Source: Bacillota bacterium
GTDB lineage: Bacteria > Bacillota > Clostridia > Peptostreptococcales > Anaerovoracaceae
Direction: 5' to 3'
NCBI GenBank assembly: GCA_016283945.1
Contig: JAEENW010000053.1
Span: forward strand, 1 to 8,378
Length of the DNA stretch: 8,378 nt
Position 1 is the first letter of the stretch; each line of letters opens with the position of its first letter. The position numbers and the translations under genes are program-made. Shown here piece by piece: positions 1 through 7,429 of the stretch. Under the pieces are notes generated by a model that was not told the origin of the DNA, ran no database searches, and was given only the letters and a program-made list of their open reading frames with translations.

Positions 1-1
1 C

Positions 2-1300
2 GGGAGCTCGCTCGCGGACTCCGCGCAGTTCGAAAAGGTAAAGGACATAGTGCTCAGGGATCCGGCGAGGGCGGCGGTCGTCGTCAGCGCCCCCGGAAAG
101 CGCTTCAAGAAGGACAACAAGATCACCGACCTGCTGTACCTGTGCTACGCGCACATCAAGTACGGCGTCGACCACGAGAGCATACTCGGGCTCATCGAGA
201 GCCGCTACAGGGAGATAGCCTCGGGCCTGGGCGTGGATCTCGACATAGACGCCGAGTTCGATCTCATCCGGGAGAACATAGCCGCGGGAGCGGGCGAGGA
301 TTACCTCGTATCCAGAGGTGAGTACCTCTCGGCCAAGCTCATGGCGGCTTACCTGGACTACGACTTCGTGGACGCCTTCGGGACGGTCTTCTTCGGCTTC
401 GACCGCGAGGTCGACAGGAAGAAGACCTACGAGGCCCTGAGGCTCGCCTACAACTCGTCGAAGGGCCGCGTCGTGGTACCGGGCTTCTTCGGGACCATGC
501 CCGACGGCAAGCTCGCGCTCATGAACAGGGGCGGCTCGGACATCACCGGAGCCCTGCTCGCGGCGGCGCTGGAGGCGGACGTCTACGAGAACTGGACCGA
601 CGTCCCCGGCATACTGATGGCGGATCCCGGAATAGTGGACGATCCCTATCCCATCCCGCAGATCACCTACGACGAGCTCAGGGAGCTCACCTACATGGGA
701 GCCAAGGTCCTGCACGAGGCGGCGGTCTTCCCGGTGAGGGAGGCCGGCATCCCCGTCAACATCAGGAACACCAACGACCCCGAGGCGGCGGGAACCTTCA
801 TCGCCGAGAGCTTCGAGTCCGAGGACGACGAGTTCTACATCACCGGAGTCACCGGGCGCAGGGGCTTCACCATACTGGATGTCCGCTACGAGAACATAGG
901 CCAGAGCATGGGAGTCTTCAGGAGCGTGCTCAAGCTCTTCGAGAAGTACGGCATACGCGTGGAGCACATAAGCTCCGGCGTGGACGCCTTCTCCGTGGTG
1001 GCCAACGGCGAGGCACTCAAGCCTCACATCTACCAGCTCGTCAGCGAGATCGAGGAGATCTGCGGCAGGGCCGCGGTCAAGGTCTCGGAGGGCATATCGC
1101 TGGTCGCCTGCGTCAGCCGCAGGATGGTCTTCCGCCCGGGCATCTCGGGCAGGCTCTTCGCGGCGCTGGGCGAGAACAGGATCAATATAAGGATGATAGC
1201 TCAGGGCGCGGAGGAGCTCACGATACTCATGGGCGTCGCGGACGCGGACTTCGAGCGCACGATCAAGGTGCTGTACGACAGCTTTACAAGGAGGAACTGA
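2..1300 (+). CDS. lysC: Aspartate kinase (aspartokinase), 5'-partial
   Basis: Phosphorylates L-aspartate with ATP, the first committed step toward lysine, threonine and methionine; cytoplasmic. The reading frame is open to the left edge and the first visible residues, GSSLADSAQF, are the tail of the kinase N-terminal KFGGSS(L/V)A motif, so the true start lies roughly 5-10 codons outside the window. The in-frame GTG at 50 is internal and is not the start. Visible length is 432 aa. Numbered from the first visible Gly: VSAPGKR near 28-34, the RGE segment near 105-107, RGGSDITG at 176-183 and NWTDVPGI near 197-204 form the catalytic domain. Two ACT regulatory domains follow at about 281-335 and 366-425; the second carries INIRMIAQGAEELTI, a variant of the usual QGSSE motif. 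Closest family type is the monofunctional Clostridia/YclM-like enzyme. Being in a threonine operon suggests threonine feedback, but the effector cannot be read from sequence; thrD/yclM would be an equally fair symbol. Confidence 0.95.
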   Translation, partial: GSSLADSAQFEKVKDIVLRDPARAAVVVSAPGKRFKKDNKITDLLYLCYAHIKYGVDHESILGLIESRYREIASGLGVDLDIDAEFDLIRENIAAGAGEDYLVSRGEYLSAKLMAAYLDYDFVDAFGTVFFGFDREVDRKKTYEALRLAYNSSKGRVVVPGFFGTMPDGKLALMNRGGSDITGALLAAALEADVYENWTDVPGILMADPGIVDDPYPIPQITYDELRELTYMGAKVLHEAAVFPVREAGIPVNIRNTNDPEAAGTFIAESFESEDDEFYITGVTGRRGFTILDVRYENIGQSMGVFRSVLKLFEKYGIRVEHISSGVDAFSVVANGEALKPHIYQLVSEIEEICGRAAVKVSEGISLVACVSRRMVFRPGISGRLFAALGENRINIRMIAQGAEELTILMGVADADFERTIKVLYDSFTRRN

Positions 1301-1301
1301 T

Positions 1302-2303
1302 ATGGGATACAAGGTAGCGGTGCTCGGCGCGACAGGCGCCGTAGGTAGCGAGATGCTCAAGGTCCTCGCCGAGAGGAACTTCCCCGTCGACGAGCTCGTG
1401 CCCCTCGCCAGCGCGAGGAGCGCCGGAAAGAAGCTGCCCTTCAGGGGCGGCGAGGTCGAGATCAGGGAGGCCGGCCCGGACTCCTTCAAGGGCATGGACA
1501 TAGTGCTCGGAGCCGCCGAGAACGACATAGCCCGCGAGATGGCCCCGCACATCAGGAAGGCGGGAGCGGTCTTCGTGGACAACTCCAGCGAGTTCAGGCT
1601 GGACCCCGAGGTCCCGCTCATAGTCCCCGAGGTCAACGCCGGAGACGTGGCGTGGCACAAGGGCATCATCTCAAACCCCAACTGCGTGACCATAATCGCC
1701 GCGGTCGCGGTCTACCCGATAATCAAGCTCTCTCCGGCCAGGAAGATCATAGCTTCCAGCTATCAGGCCGTGTCCGGAGCCGGCATAGGCGGGCTCAGGG
1801 AGCTCGAGGCCCAGAGCAGGGCGCTCGCCGCGGGCGAGCCTCTGCCCGAGATGAAGACCTTCGCGCATCAGATCGCCTTCAACCTCATCCCCAAGATCGG
1901 CGGGATGAAGGACAACGGCTACTCCTCCGAGGAGATGAAGCTCCAGAACGAGGGCCGCAAGATCATGCACCTTCCTGACGTGAAGGTGAGCTGCACCTGC
2001 GTGCGGGTTCCGGTCTACAGGTCGCACTCCATCAGCATCCAGCTCGAGCTCGAGGAGGAGCTCGGACTCGACGCCGTGCGCGCCGCGATACAGGCGGCTC
2101 CCGGCGCGGTGCTCTGCGACGATCCCGCGGCGGAGGTCTACCCGATGCCCCTCGACACCAGCGACCAGGACCTCGTCTTCGTCGGAAGGATCAGGAAGGA
2201 CCTCGCTCTGGACAACGGCATCGCGCTCTGGTGCTGCGGCGACCAGATCCGCAAGGGCGCGGCCACAAACGCTGTTCAGATCGCCGAACTTCTGATAAAA
2301 TAG
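1302..2303 (+). CDS. asd: Aspartate-semialdehyde dehydrogenase
   Basis: Reduces L-aspartyl-4-phosphate to aspartate-4-semialdehyde with NADPH, the second step of the pathway and the product-taking partner of the kinase upstream; cytoplasmic. The protein is 333 aa, normal for the family. An N-terminal Rossmann motif GATGAVG is at residues 9-15, the catalytic cysteine is C128 in SNPNC (124-128), SYQAVSGAG is at 153-161, and the catalytic histidine is H242 in RVPVYRSHS. All key residues are intact. The start is supported by AAGGAGG at 1288-1294, seven bases before the ATG, and by the conserved opening MGYKVAVLGA. The ATG lies one base after the kinase stop, so the two are probably coupled. Arg codons are mostly AGG (12 of 17 by eye). 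Confidence 0.97.
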   Translation: MGYKVAVLGATGAVGSEMLKVLAERNFPVDELVPLASARSAGKKLPFRGGEVEIREAGPDSFKGMDIVLGAAENDIAREMAPHIRKAGAVFVDNSSEFRLDPEVPLIVPEVNAGDVAWHKGIISNPNCVTIIAAVAVYPIIKLSPARKIIASSYQAVSGAGIGGLRELEAQSRALAAGEPLPEMKTFAHQIAFNLIPKIGGMKDNGYSSEEMKLQNEGRKIMHLPDVKVSCTCVRVPVYRSHSISIQLELEEELGLDAVRAAIQAAPGAVLCDDPAAEVYPMPLDTSDQDLVFVGRIRKDLALDNGIALWCCGDQIRKGAATNAVQIAELLIK

Positions 2304-2310
2304 TAATGTT

Positions 2311-3741
2311 ATGAGATATGTAAGCACCAGAAACAGGGCTGAGTCGGTCAGTCCGTCCCAGGCGGTTCTCAGAGGACTCGCGCCGGACGGAGGGCTCTAC
2401 GTCCCCGAGGAGATACCCTCAGCGGATCTCGGCGAGGCTGAGCTCAGGAGCTTCAGCTACGACATGATAGCCGCGAGGGTCATAGGGAGGCTGCTCCCGG
2501 ACTTCGGGGAGGATGTGATCGCCCGCTGCGTCAGCGGCGGCTACGAGGGCAAGTTCGACGTCCCTCAGCGCGTGGCGCTGAAGGAGGCCGGCGGAAGGCG
2601 CCTTCTCGAGCTCTGGCACGGTCCCACCAGCGCCTTCAAGGACATGGCGCTCTGCGTGCTTCCGAGGCTGCTCACCGCGGCGCAGCGCATGAACGGCGAG
2701 AGCCGCGAGGCAGTGATACTCACCGCCACCAGCGGGGATACCGGAAAGGCCGCGCTCGCGGGCTTTGCGGACGTCCCCGGGACCAGGATCATGGTCTTTT
2801 ACCCCGTGGACGGGGTGAGCGCGGTGCAGAAGGCCCAGATGCAGACCCAAAAGGGGAGCAACGTGTGCGTCTGCGCGATCGAGGGCAACTTCGACGATGC
2901 CCAGCGCGGGGTCAAGCAGGCCTTCGAGGAGATCAGGACCGACAGGGCGGTGCTCTCGAGCGCCAACTCGATCAACATCGGAAGGCTCGCGCCGCAGGTC
3001 GCCTACTATTTCTACGCCTACGGAAGGCTGCTCGAGGAGGGGAGCGTGTCCTGGGGAGACCCGGTCAGCTTCACCGTTCCGACCGGCAACTTCGGAGACA
3101 TACTCGCGGGCTGGCTCGCGAAGCGCATGGGGCTTCCCGTGGGGAAGCTGCGCTGCGCCTCCAACGCCAACCGCGTGCTCACGGATTTTCTCAGCACGGG
3201 GGTTTACGACCGCAGGAGGGAGCTCGCCCTCACTCAGTCGCCCTCGATGGACATACTGGTCTCCAGCAACCTGGAGAGACTGCTCTTCTTCGCCTCCGGC
3301 ATGGACGACCGCCTGACGGCGGAGCTCATGGAGAGGCTCGCCCGGGACGGGGTCTACGAGGCTCCCGCGGGCGTGATGGAGAGCATACGCGCCGACTTCG
3401 GCTGCGGCTGCGCGGACGACGCGAGGGCCGCGGAGGAGATAAAGAAGCTTTGGGAGAAGGACGGCTACCTGATGGACACCCACACGGCCGTCGCTTTCGC
3501 CTGCAGCGAGCCCGGCGACGTCGTCCTGTCGACCGCGTCGCCCTTCAAGTTCGCACCGGCCATACTGGCGGCGCTCGGCCGCCCCGTGCCGGAGTCGGGC
3601 TTTGAGGCTATGGACGCGCTCAGCGCCTTCACGGGCATCCCGGTCCCTCCGGGGCTCGCGGAGCTGAGGAGCCTTCCGCTGCTGCACAGGGACGTCATCG
3701 AAAGGGGCGGGATCACCGCATACATCAAGGGGAGGATATAG
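2311..3741 (+). CDS. thrC: Threonine synthase
   Basis: A PLP-dependent lyase that converts O-phospho-L-homoserine to L-threonine, the last step of the branch; cytoplasmic. The 476-aa protein fits the longer (E. coli-like) class. The N-terminal threonine synthase domain opens with MRYVSTRN and has LAPDGGLYVPEE at about 23-34. The PLP lysine is K110 in TSAFKD (106-111), followed by TATSGDTGKAAL (138-149), NSIN (219-222), and the phosphate-binding TGNFGD (258-263). No key residue is missing. The start 7 bases after the asd stop fixes the conserved N-terminus, but the bases before it (GATAAAATAGTAATGTT) contain no Shine-Dalgarno sequence, unlike the neighbours; translation probably depends on ribosomes finishing asd. 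The next gene, thrB, makes its substrate. Confidence 0.96.
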   Translation: MRYVSTRNRAESVSPSQAVLRGLAPDGGLYVPEEIPSADLGEAELRSFSYDMIAARVIGRLLPDFGEDVIARCVSGGYEGKFDVPQRVALKEAGGRRLLELWHGPTSAFKDMALCVLPRLLTAAQRMNGESREAVILTATSGDTGKAALAGFADVPGTRIMVFYPVDGVSAVQKAQMQTQKGSNVCVCAIEGNFDDAQRGVKQAFEEIRTDRAVLSSANSINIGRLAPQVAYYFYAYGRLLEEGSVSWGDPVSFTVPTGNFGDILAGWLAKRMGLPVGKLRCASNANRVLTDFLSTGVYDRRRELALTQSPSMDILVSSNLERLLFFASGMDDRLTAELMERLARDGVYEAPAGVMESIRADFGCGCADDARAAEEIKKLWEKDGYLMDTHTAVAFACSEPGDVVLSTASPFKFAPAILAALGRPVPESGFEAMDALSAFTGIPVPPGLAELRSLPLLHRDVIERGGITAYIKGRI

Positions 3742-4629
3742 ATGAAAGTTACAGTAAGAGTACCCGCGACATCCGCGAACCTCGGCCCCGGCTTTGACGC
3801 TCTGGGCATCGCCTGGAACATCTACTGCCGCACCAGCTTCGAGGAGGGCGGCGAGGGCCTCAGGTTCACCGGCTGCGACACCTACTACTCCAACGAGTAC
3901 AATCTCGCGTACATCGCCTACAAGAAGACGCTCGACGTCCTCGGCGCACCGCTCCCGACGGGGCTTGCCATCGACATCGACTCGTCCATCCCCATGTCCA
4001 GGGGCCTCGGCTCCAGCGCGTCGCTCACGGTAGCCGGCATCATGGCCGCCAACCGCATCCACGGCGGCTCGCTCACCAGGGACGACATGCTGCAGATCGC
4101 CTGCAAGCTCGAGGGACATCCGGACAACGTGGCGCCCGCGCTCTTCGGCGCGCTCTGCGCCTCCACAAAGGACGGCGACAGGGTCTACAGGACCAACTTC
4201 GACATCTCGTCCTACCTGCAGTTCCTGCTCTACATACCCGACTTCGAGGTCTCCACGGCCAAGGCGAGGGCGCTCATGCCGACCCACCTTCCGACCGACG
4301 ACGCGGTGTATTCGCTCGGACGCCTTCCGCTGCTGCTCAAGGGCTTTGAGAACGGCTCTCCCGATCTTCTCAGGGTCGGCCTCAGCGACATGATCCACCA
4401 GCCATACAGAAAGCAGCTCATCCACGACTTCGACTTCATCCACGACAAGGCCATCGAGCTCGGAGCTGACGGGCTCGTCATCAGCGGCTCCGGAAGCACT
4501 CTGCTCTCCGTGGGCGGCGGCCCGGGCATGAAGGAGAGGATGCAGAGCGCTCTCTCCGGCCTCATCGCCAAATGGGAGGTAGTCAGCGTCCGGGTGGACA
4601 GGAGCGGAGCCGTCATCGAGGAGGGCTAG
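3742..4629 (+). CDS. thrB: Homoserine kinase (GHMP kinase family)
   Basis: Phosphorylates homoserine with ATP to give O-phosphohomoserine, the substrate of threonine synthase encoded just upstream; cytoplasmic. The 295-aa length is typical. GHMP motif 1 is PATSANLGPGFD at 8-19. The ATP-binding motif 2 PMSRGLGSSAS is at 84-94, EGHPDNVAPALFG at 124-136, and the C-terminal glycine-rich SGSGST at 248-253. The ATG immediately follows the thrC stop with no spacer and has a ribosome site AGGGGAGG at 3728-3735, 6 bases before it, inside the end of thrC. The thrC-thrB order matches the Bacillus hom-thrC-thrB operon; hom is not seen here and could lie upstream of the window. Confidence 0.96.
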   Translation: MKVTVRVPATSANLGPGFDALGIAWNIYCRTSFEEGGEGLRFTGCDTYYSNEYNLAYIAYKKTLDVLGAPLPTGLAIDIDSSIPMSRGLGSSASLTVAGIMAANRIHGGSLTRDDMLQIACKLEGHPDNVAPALFGALCASTKDGDRVYRTNFDISSYLQFLLYIPDFEVSTAKARALMPTHLPTDDAVYSLGRLPLLLKGFENGSPDLLRVGLSDMIHQPYRKQLIHDFDFIHDKAIELGADGLVISGSGSTLLSVGGGPGMKERMQSALSGLIAKWEVVSVRVDRSGAVIEEG

Positions 4630-4632
4630 GCC

Positions 4633-5070
4633 ATGAACAGCGGCGAGTACTTCATAGTCCACAAGAAGATACTTCCGGACTACTACGACAAGGTGGTCCT
4701 TGCGCGCGAGCTCCTCAAGAGCGGCGAGTGCAGGGAGATCAGCGAGGCCGTAAGGCGCGTGGGCATCTCCCGCAGCACCTATTACAAATACAAGGACTAC
4801 ATCTTCAGGCCGTCTGAGGACGACAGCTCGCGCAAAGCAGTCATCTCCATGATGCTGCGCCACGAGGCGGGAGTCCTCGGCAGCGTCCTCGGCCTCATAG
4901 CCGGGCACGGCGGAAACGTCCTCACGATACTTCAGAATCCCCCCATCGCCGGCCGCGCGAGCGTAGTGATCTGCGTGGATATGGAGAAGATGGACCCGCT
5001 TCCCGACGTCCTGTCCGCGCTCAGCTCGATGAAGGGCGTTGAGAACCCGGCCCTTCTCGACATCTCATGA
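4633..5070 (+). CDS. pheB: PheB-type ACT domain protein (UPF0735 family)
   Basis: A small (145 aa) putative amino-acid-responsive regulator, cytoplasmic; no enzymatic role is known for the family. Residues about 36-58 (AVRRVGISRSTYYKYKDYIF) look like a helix-turn-helix, and about 69-140 form an ACT domain starting VISMMLRHEAGVLGSVLGL with the Gly-rich ligand loop near GHGGNVLTI. Length and layout match B. subtilis PheB (about 147 aa), which lies beside pheA there; in Clostridia family members are also found beside homoserine/threonine genes, as here. The ribosome site GAGGAGGG at 4618-4625 overlaps the end of thrB, and the ATG is 3 bases after its stop. I infer that it senses an amino acid of this branch, perhaps threonine, but ligand and target are unknown. 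The symbol follows the family name and does not imply a phenylalanine role. Confidence 0.85.
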   Translation: MNSGEYFIVHKKILPDYYDKVVLARELLKSGECREISEAVRRVGISRSTYYKYKDYIFRPSEDDSSRKAVISMMLRHEAGVLGSVLGLIAGHGGNVLTILQNPPIAGRASVVICVDMEKMDPLPDVLSALSSMKGVENPALLDIS

Positions 5071-6671
5071 AAATACTTGGCAAGATATTCAATCGCATAA
5101 CCTTCATGGCGATCGTCGTCGTGCTCGAGGCTCTGCTCCTCGCGCGCGTGATCGGCTGGTTCAACCCATATGCCTCGATCATCGAGACCGTGCTCAGGAT
5201 AGCCGGTCTCTTTGTCATACTCTGGCTCGTGAACAACTCCAGGCACCTGTCCTCCGACATAGTCTGGATACTGCTGATCATGATCTCGCCGATCTTCGGT
5301 ACGGCGCTGTATCTGGGCTTCGGCGCCAACCTGATCACCTCCAGGACCCTCTGGAGCATAGTGAACAGGACCGCCGAGGACAAGAAGTACTACACCCAGG
5401 ACCGCCAGGTCATGGCGGAGCTCTCCGCGAGGGCGGCCGACATCAAGGGCCAGTTCAGGTACATCTCCGAATCAGCGGGCTTCCCGATCTACAGGAACAC
5501 CGGCTTCGACTACTATACGCTCGGCGAGGAGGGCTATCCCGCGATGCTCGCCGCGCTGCGCTCCGCGAAGAGCTTCATCTTCCTCGAGTATTTCATCATC
5601 GAGAGGGGGACCATGTGGGATCCCATACTCGAGATACTCAGGGAGAAGGTCGCGGAGGGAGTCGACGTGCGCGTGATGTACGACGACTTCGGCTCCTTCA
5701 GGACCCTCAGCCCGAGCTACGCGAAGACCCTCGAGAAGAGCGGGATCAAGTGCGTCGCCTTCAACCGCATCAACCCGGTCATAGCCGCGATAATGAACCA
5801 CCGCGACCACCGCAAGATCCTCGTCGTGGACGGAAGGGTCGCCTTCTCGGGCGGCATCAACCTCGCCGACGAGTACATCAACGTCAAGGAGCGCTTCGGC
5901 CACTGGAAGGACAACGTCATACGAGTGCGCGGTGACGCGGTCTGGTCCTACACCGTGCTCTTCCTCACGATGTGGAACGCCCTGAGGCCTACGGACGACG
6001 ACTACGAGCGCTTCAGGCCCGCAAGCGGCAGCTCCCCGGCGGGCGGCTCCGGCAGGGCGGCGCAGGAGGCTGAAGCCGCCTACGGGTCCGTGACCGAGTC
6101 GATCCCGACCTCCGCGGCGAGCTTCGACGGCTACATCGCGCCCTACGGCGAGAGCCCGCTCGACAACGAGATCGTCAGCCAGGACATCTACATGAACATA
6201 ATCAATCAGGCCAGGGACTACGTCTACATAGTCACGCCCTACCTGATCATCGACAACGAGTTCCTCAACGCGCTCATACTCGCGGCGAAGCGCGGGGTGG
6301 ACGTGAGGATAGTCACGCCGGGCATCCCCGACAAGAAGATCATCTGGAAGATCACCAGGTCCTACTACCACCAGCTCATAGAGGGCGGGGTAAAGATCAT
6401 CGAGTACACCCCCGGCTTCGTGCACGGCAAGGTCTTCGTGAGCGACGACCGCGTCGCGACCGTAGGGACCATCAACCTCGATTTCCGCAGCCTCTACCTG
6501 CACTTCGAGAACGGCACCTACATCTACGGATCGCGCAAGATCATAGACATCAGGGACGACGTGCTGAGGACCATCGCCGCCGGGCACCAGATGAGGGCTT
6601 TCGAGAGCAGCGAGAACGTGGTGAAGGCGTTCTTCATCTCGATACTGAGGCTCTTCGCCCCGCTGATGTAG
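5067..6671 (+). CDS. cls: Cardiolipin synthase, phospholipase D superfamily
   Basis: Condenses two phosphatidylglycerol molecules into cardiolipin and glycerol at the cytoplasmic membrane. Of 534 aa, the N-terminus holds about three hydrophobic segments (roughly 12-31, 38-56 and 64-86) as membrane anchor. Two catalytic HKD motifs (HxKxxxxD) follow: H248-K250-D255, continuing into SGGINLADEY, and H453-K455-D460, continuing into VGTINLDFRS. Both are intact. A low-complexity Gly/Ser/Ala stretch at about 320-350 separates the halves, making the protein some 50 residues longer than the usual ~480 aa. TPYLIIDNEF (390-399) is typical of the Clostridia/Bacillus type. The ATG at 5067 overlaps the pheB stop by 4 bases (ATGA) and has no clear ribosome site of its own, implying translational coupling. 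Function is confident; why it sits at the end of a threonine operon is not clear. Confidence 0.93.
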   Translation: MKILGKIFNRITFMAIVVVLEALLLARVIGWFNPYASIIETVLRIAGLFVILWLVNNSRHLSSDIVWILLIMISPIFGTALYLGFGANLITSRTLWSIVNRTAEDKKYYTQDRQVMAELSARAADIKGQFRYISESAGFPIYRNTGFDYYTLGEEGYPAMLAALRSAKSFIFLEYFIIERGTMWDPILEILREKVAEGVDVRVMYDDFGSFRTLSPSYAKTLEKSGIKCVAFNRINPVIAAIMNHRDHRKILVVDGRVAFSGGINLADEYINVKERFGHWKDNVIRVRGDAVWSYTVLFLTMWNALRPTDDDYERFRPASGSSPAGGSGRAAQEAEAAYGSVTESIPTSAASFDGYIAPYGESPLDNEIVSQDIYMNIINQARDYVYIVTPYLIIDNEFLNALILAAKRGVDVRIVTPGIPDKKIIWKITRSYYHQLIEGGVKIIEYTPGFVHGKVFVSDDRVATVGTINLDFRSLYLHFENGTYIYGSRKIIDIRDDVLRTIAAGHQMRAFESSENVVKAFFISILRLFAPLM

Positions 6672-6774
6672 AGGGCTCGGAAGGCTCCGCGAAAGGCTTT
6701 GAGCGGGTCCTGCCGCGAGGCTCCTCCCCATCAGCTGCGGTGCAAGCGTCATCTTCATCATTCGCACAATGTGT

Positions 6775-6780
6775 TATCAT
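6775..6780 (+). promoter_or_regulatory. Possible extended -10 element (TGT-TATCAT) at the edge of the terminator
   Basis: TATCAT at 6775-6780 is preceded by TG at 6772-6773 plus one base, an extended -10 arrangement. No convincing -35 hexamer lies 16-18 bases upstream (TCTTCA is the closest). A start would fall inside the left arm of the following hairpin, so a transcript from here would lose the terminator's full stem while read-through from cls would still stop. This would let the sigma gene be expressed independently. Sequence match only; tentative. Confidence 0.25.
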
Positions 6781-6811
6781 GAGACTGCGGGGATCCCGCG
6801 GTCTCTTTTTT
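6781..6811 (+). terminator. Rho-independent terminator after the threonine/cls operon
   Basis: A hairpin with 11-base arms (6781-6791 and 6795-6805), ten Watson-Crick pairs plus one T-G wobble, closes a 3-base GAT loop and is followed directly by six T (6806-6811). The stem is GC-rich. It lies 109 bases after the cls stop and before the sigma factor gene, separating the two transcription blocks. The bases between cls and the hairpin (6672-6780) hold no convincing gene. Confidence 0.92.
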
Positions 6812-6861
6812 CATACTATACCCGAAAAACCGCGCCGGCTTCGTAATATAGATGACCGGTC

Positions 6862-6870
6862 GGAAAGGAG
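6862..6870 (+). promoter_or_regulatory. Ribosome binding site fixing the TTG start of the sigma gene
   Basis: GGAAAGGAG ends 7 bases before the TTG at 6878. The same frame is open further upstream to about 6740, but those codons run through the terminator hairpin and encode no conserved residues. This site therefore decides the start. Confidence 0.8.
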
Positions 6871-6877
6871 CAGGCAT

Positions 6878-7429
6878 TTGAGAGACGAAGAACTCATAAA
6901 ACGCATCAAAGACAAGGACGAGAGCGCGATAGAGGAGCTCATGGACGCCTACAGCAGGCTCCTCTTCAAGATCGGCGCCTCGGTCCTGGAAAAGGCGGGA
7001 ACGCCCTCCGACGTTGAGGAGTGCGTCGCCGACGTGTTCATCCAGATCTGGAGGCGCCCGGAGAGCTTCGACAGCTCGCGGGGCAGCCTCAAGGCCTTTT
7101 TGAGCGCGCTCGCGAGGAACAAGGCTATAGACCGCTTCAGGCAGCTCAGCCGCCACCTCCCGCTCGAATTAAACGATGAGATCCTCGGCTCAGATTCCGA
7201 TCCTGCGGAAGGGATGGCCCTCAAGGAGCGCAGCAGCCTGATCGCGGAGGCGATCGGGGAGCTGCCCGCAGACGAGAGGGACATCATTGTGAGGAGATTC
7301 TGCTACGGACAGAAGCCCGGCGAGATATCCAAAGCGATGGATATCCCGGTGAAGAAGGTCTATAACGCCATACAGAGCGGCAAGATGAGGCTTCGTACCG
7401 GACTGGCGGAGAGAGGTATAGTTCGATGA
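6878..7429 (+). CDS. RNA polymerase sigma factor, sigma-70 family (ECF-like)
   Basis: A 183-aa sigma factor that would direct RNA polymerase to a specific promoter set; cytoplasmic. Region 2 covers about residues 16-91: EELMDAYSRLLFKIGASVL is the core-binding part, then DVEECVADVFIQIWRRPESFD (45-65) and the -10 recognition helix with ALARNKAIDRFRQ (77-89). A short acidic linker follows, and region 4 is about 119-174 with ELPADERDIIVRRF (128-141) and the helix-turn-helix KPGEISKAMDIPVKKVYNAI (146-165). No region 1.1 or 3 is present, consistent with an ECF-type factor. TTG is chosen as start because GGAAAGGAG sits 7 bases upstream and the N-terminus LRDEELIKRIKDKDESA (Met at position 1 in practice) matches family openings. 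The stop overlaps the ATG of the membrane M23 protein by 4 bases, so the two are co-expressed. The regulon and exact ECF group cannot be told from the sequence. Confidence 0.92.
   Translation: MRDEELIKRIKDKDESAIEELMDAYSRLLFKIGASVLEKAGTPSDVEECVADVFIQIWRRPESFDSSRGSLKAFLSALARNKAIDRFRQLSRHLPLELNDEILGSDSDPAEGMALKERSSLIAEAIGELPADERDIIVRRFCYGQKPGEISKAMDIPVKKVYNAIQSGKMRLRTGLAERGIVR

Noticed and set aside
2419..4908. An 829-codon open frame on the minus strand across thrC, thrB and pheB
   Set aside because: It lies opposite three unmistakable enzymes, encodes a compositionally biased protein with no recognisable motif, and is expected from GC-rich codons that leave the antisense frame free of stops.
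6672..6760. A structured small RNA or second hairpin between cls and the terminator
   Set aside because: Only short competing GC pairings (such as GCGG/CCGC) are visible, with no T-run and no clear promoter.
5472..6767. A 431-codon open frame on the minus strand opposite cls
   Set aside because: Antisense to a gene with two intact HKD motifs; rich in Val, Asp, Glu and Arg as expected of a shadow frame, with no family features.
6822..6846. An ECF-type autoregulatory promoter (GAAAAAC and TCGTAA) before the sigma gene
   Set aside because: The spacing between the AAC and CGT elements is about 11 bases, too short for the usual ECF spacing of about 16-17.
6740..6877. A longer N-terminus for the sigma factor
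   Set aside because: The extra 46 codons run through the terminator hairpin, have no ribosome site, and precede the conserved opening; TTG at 6878 has a strong site.
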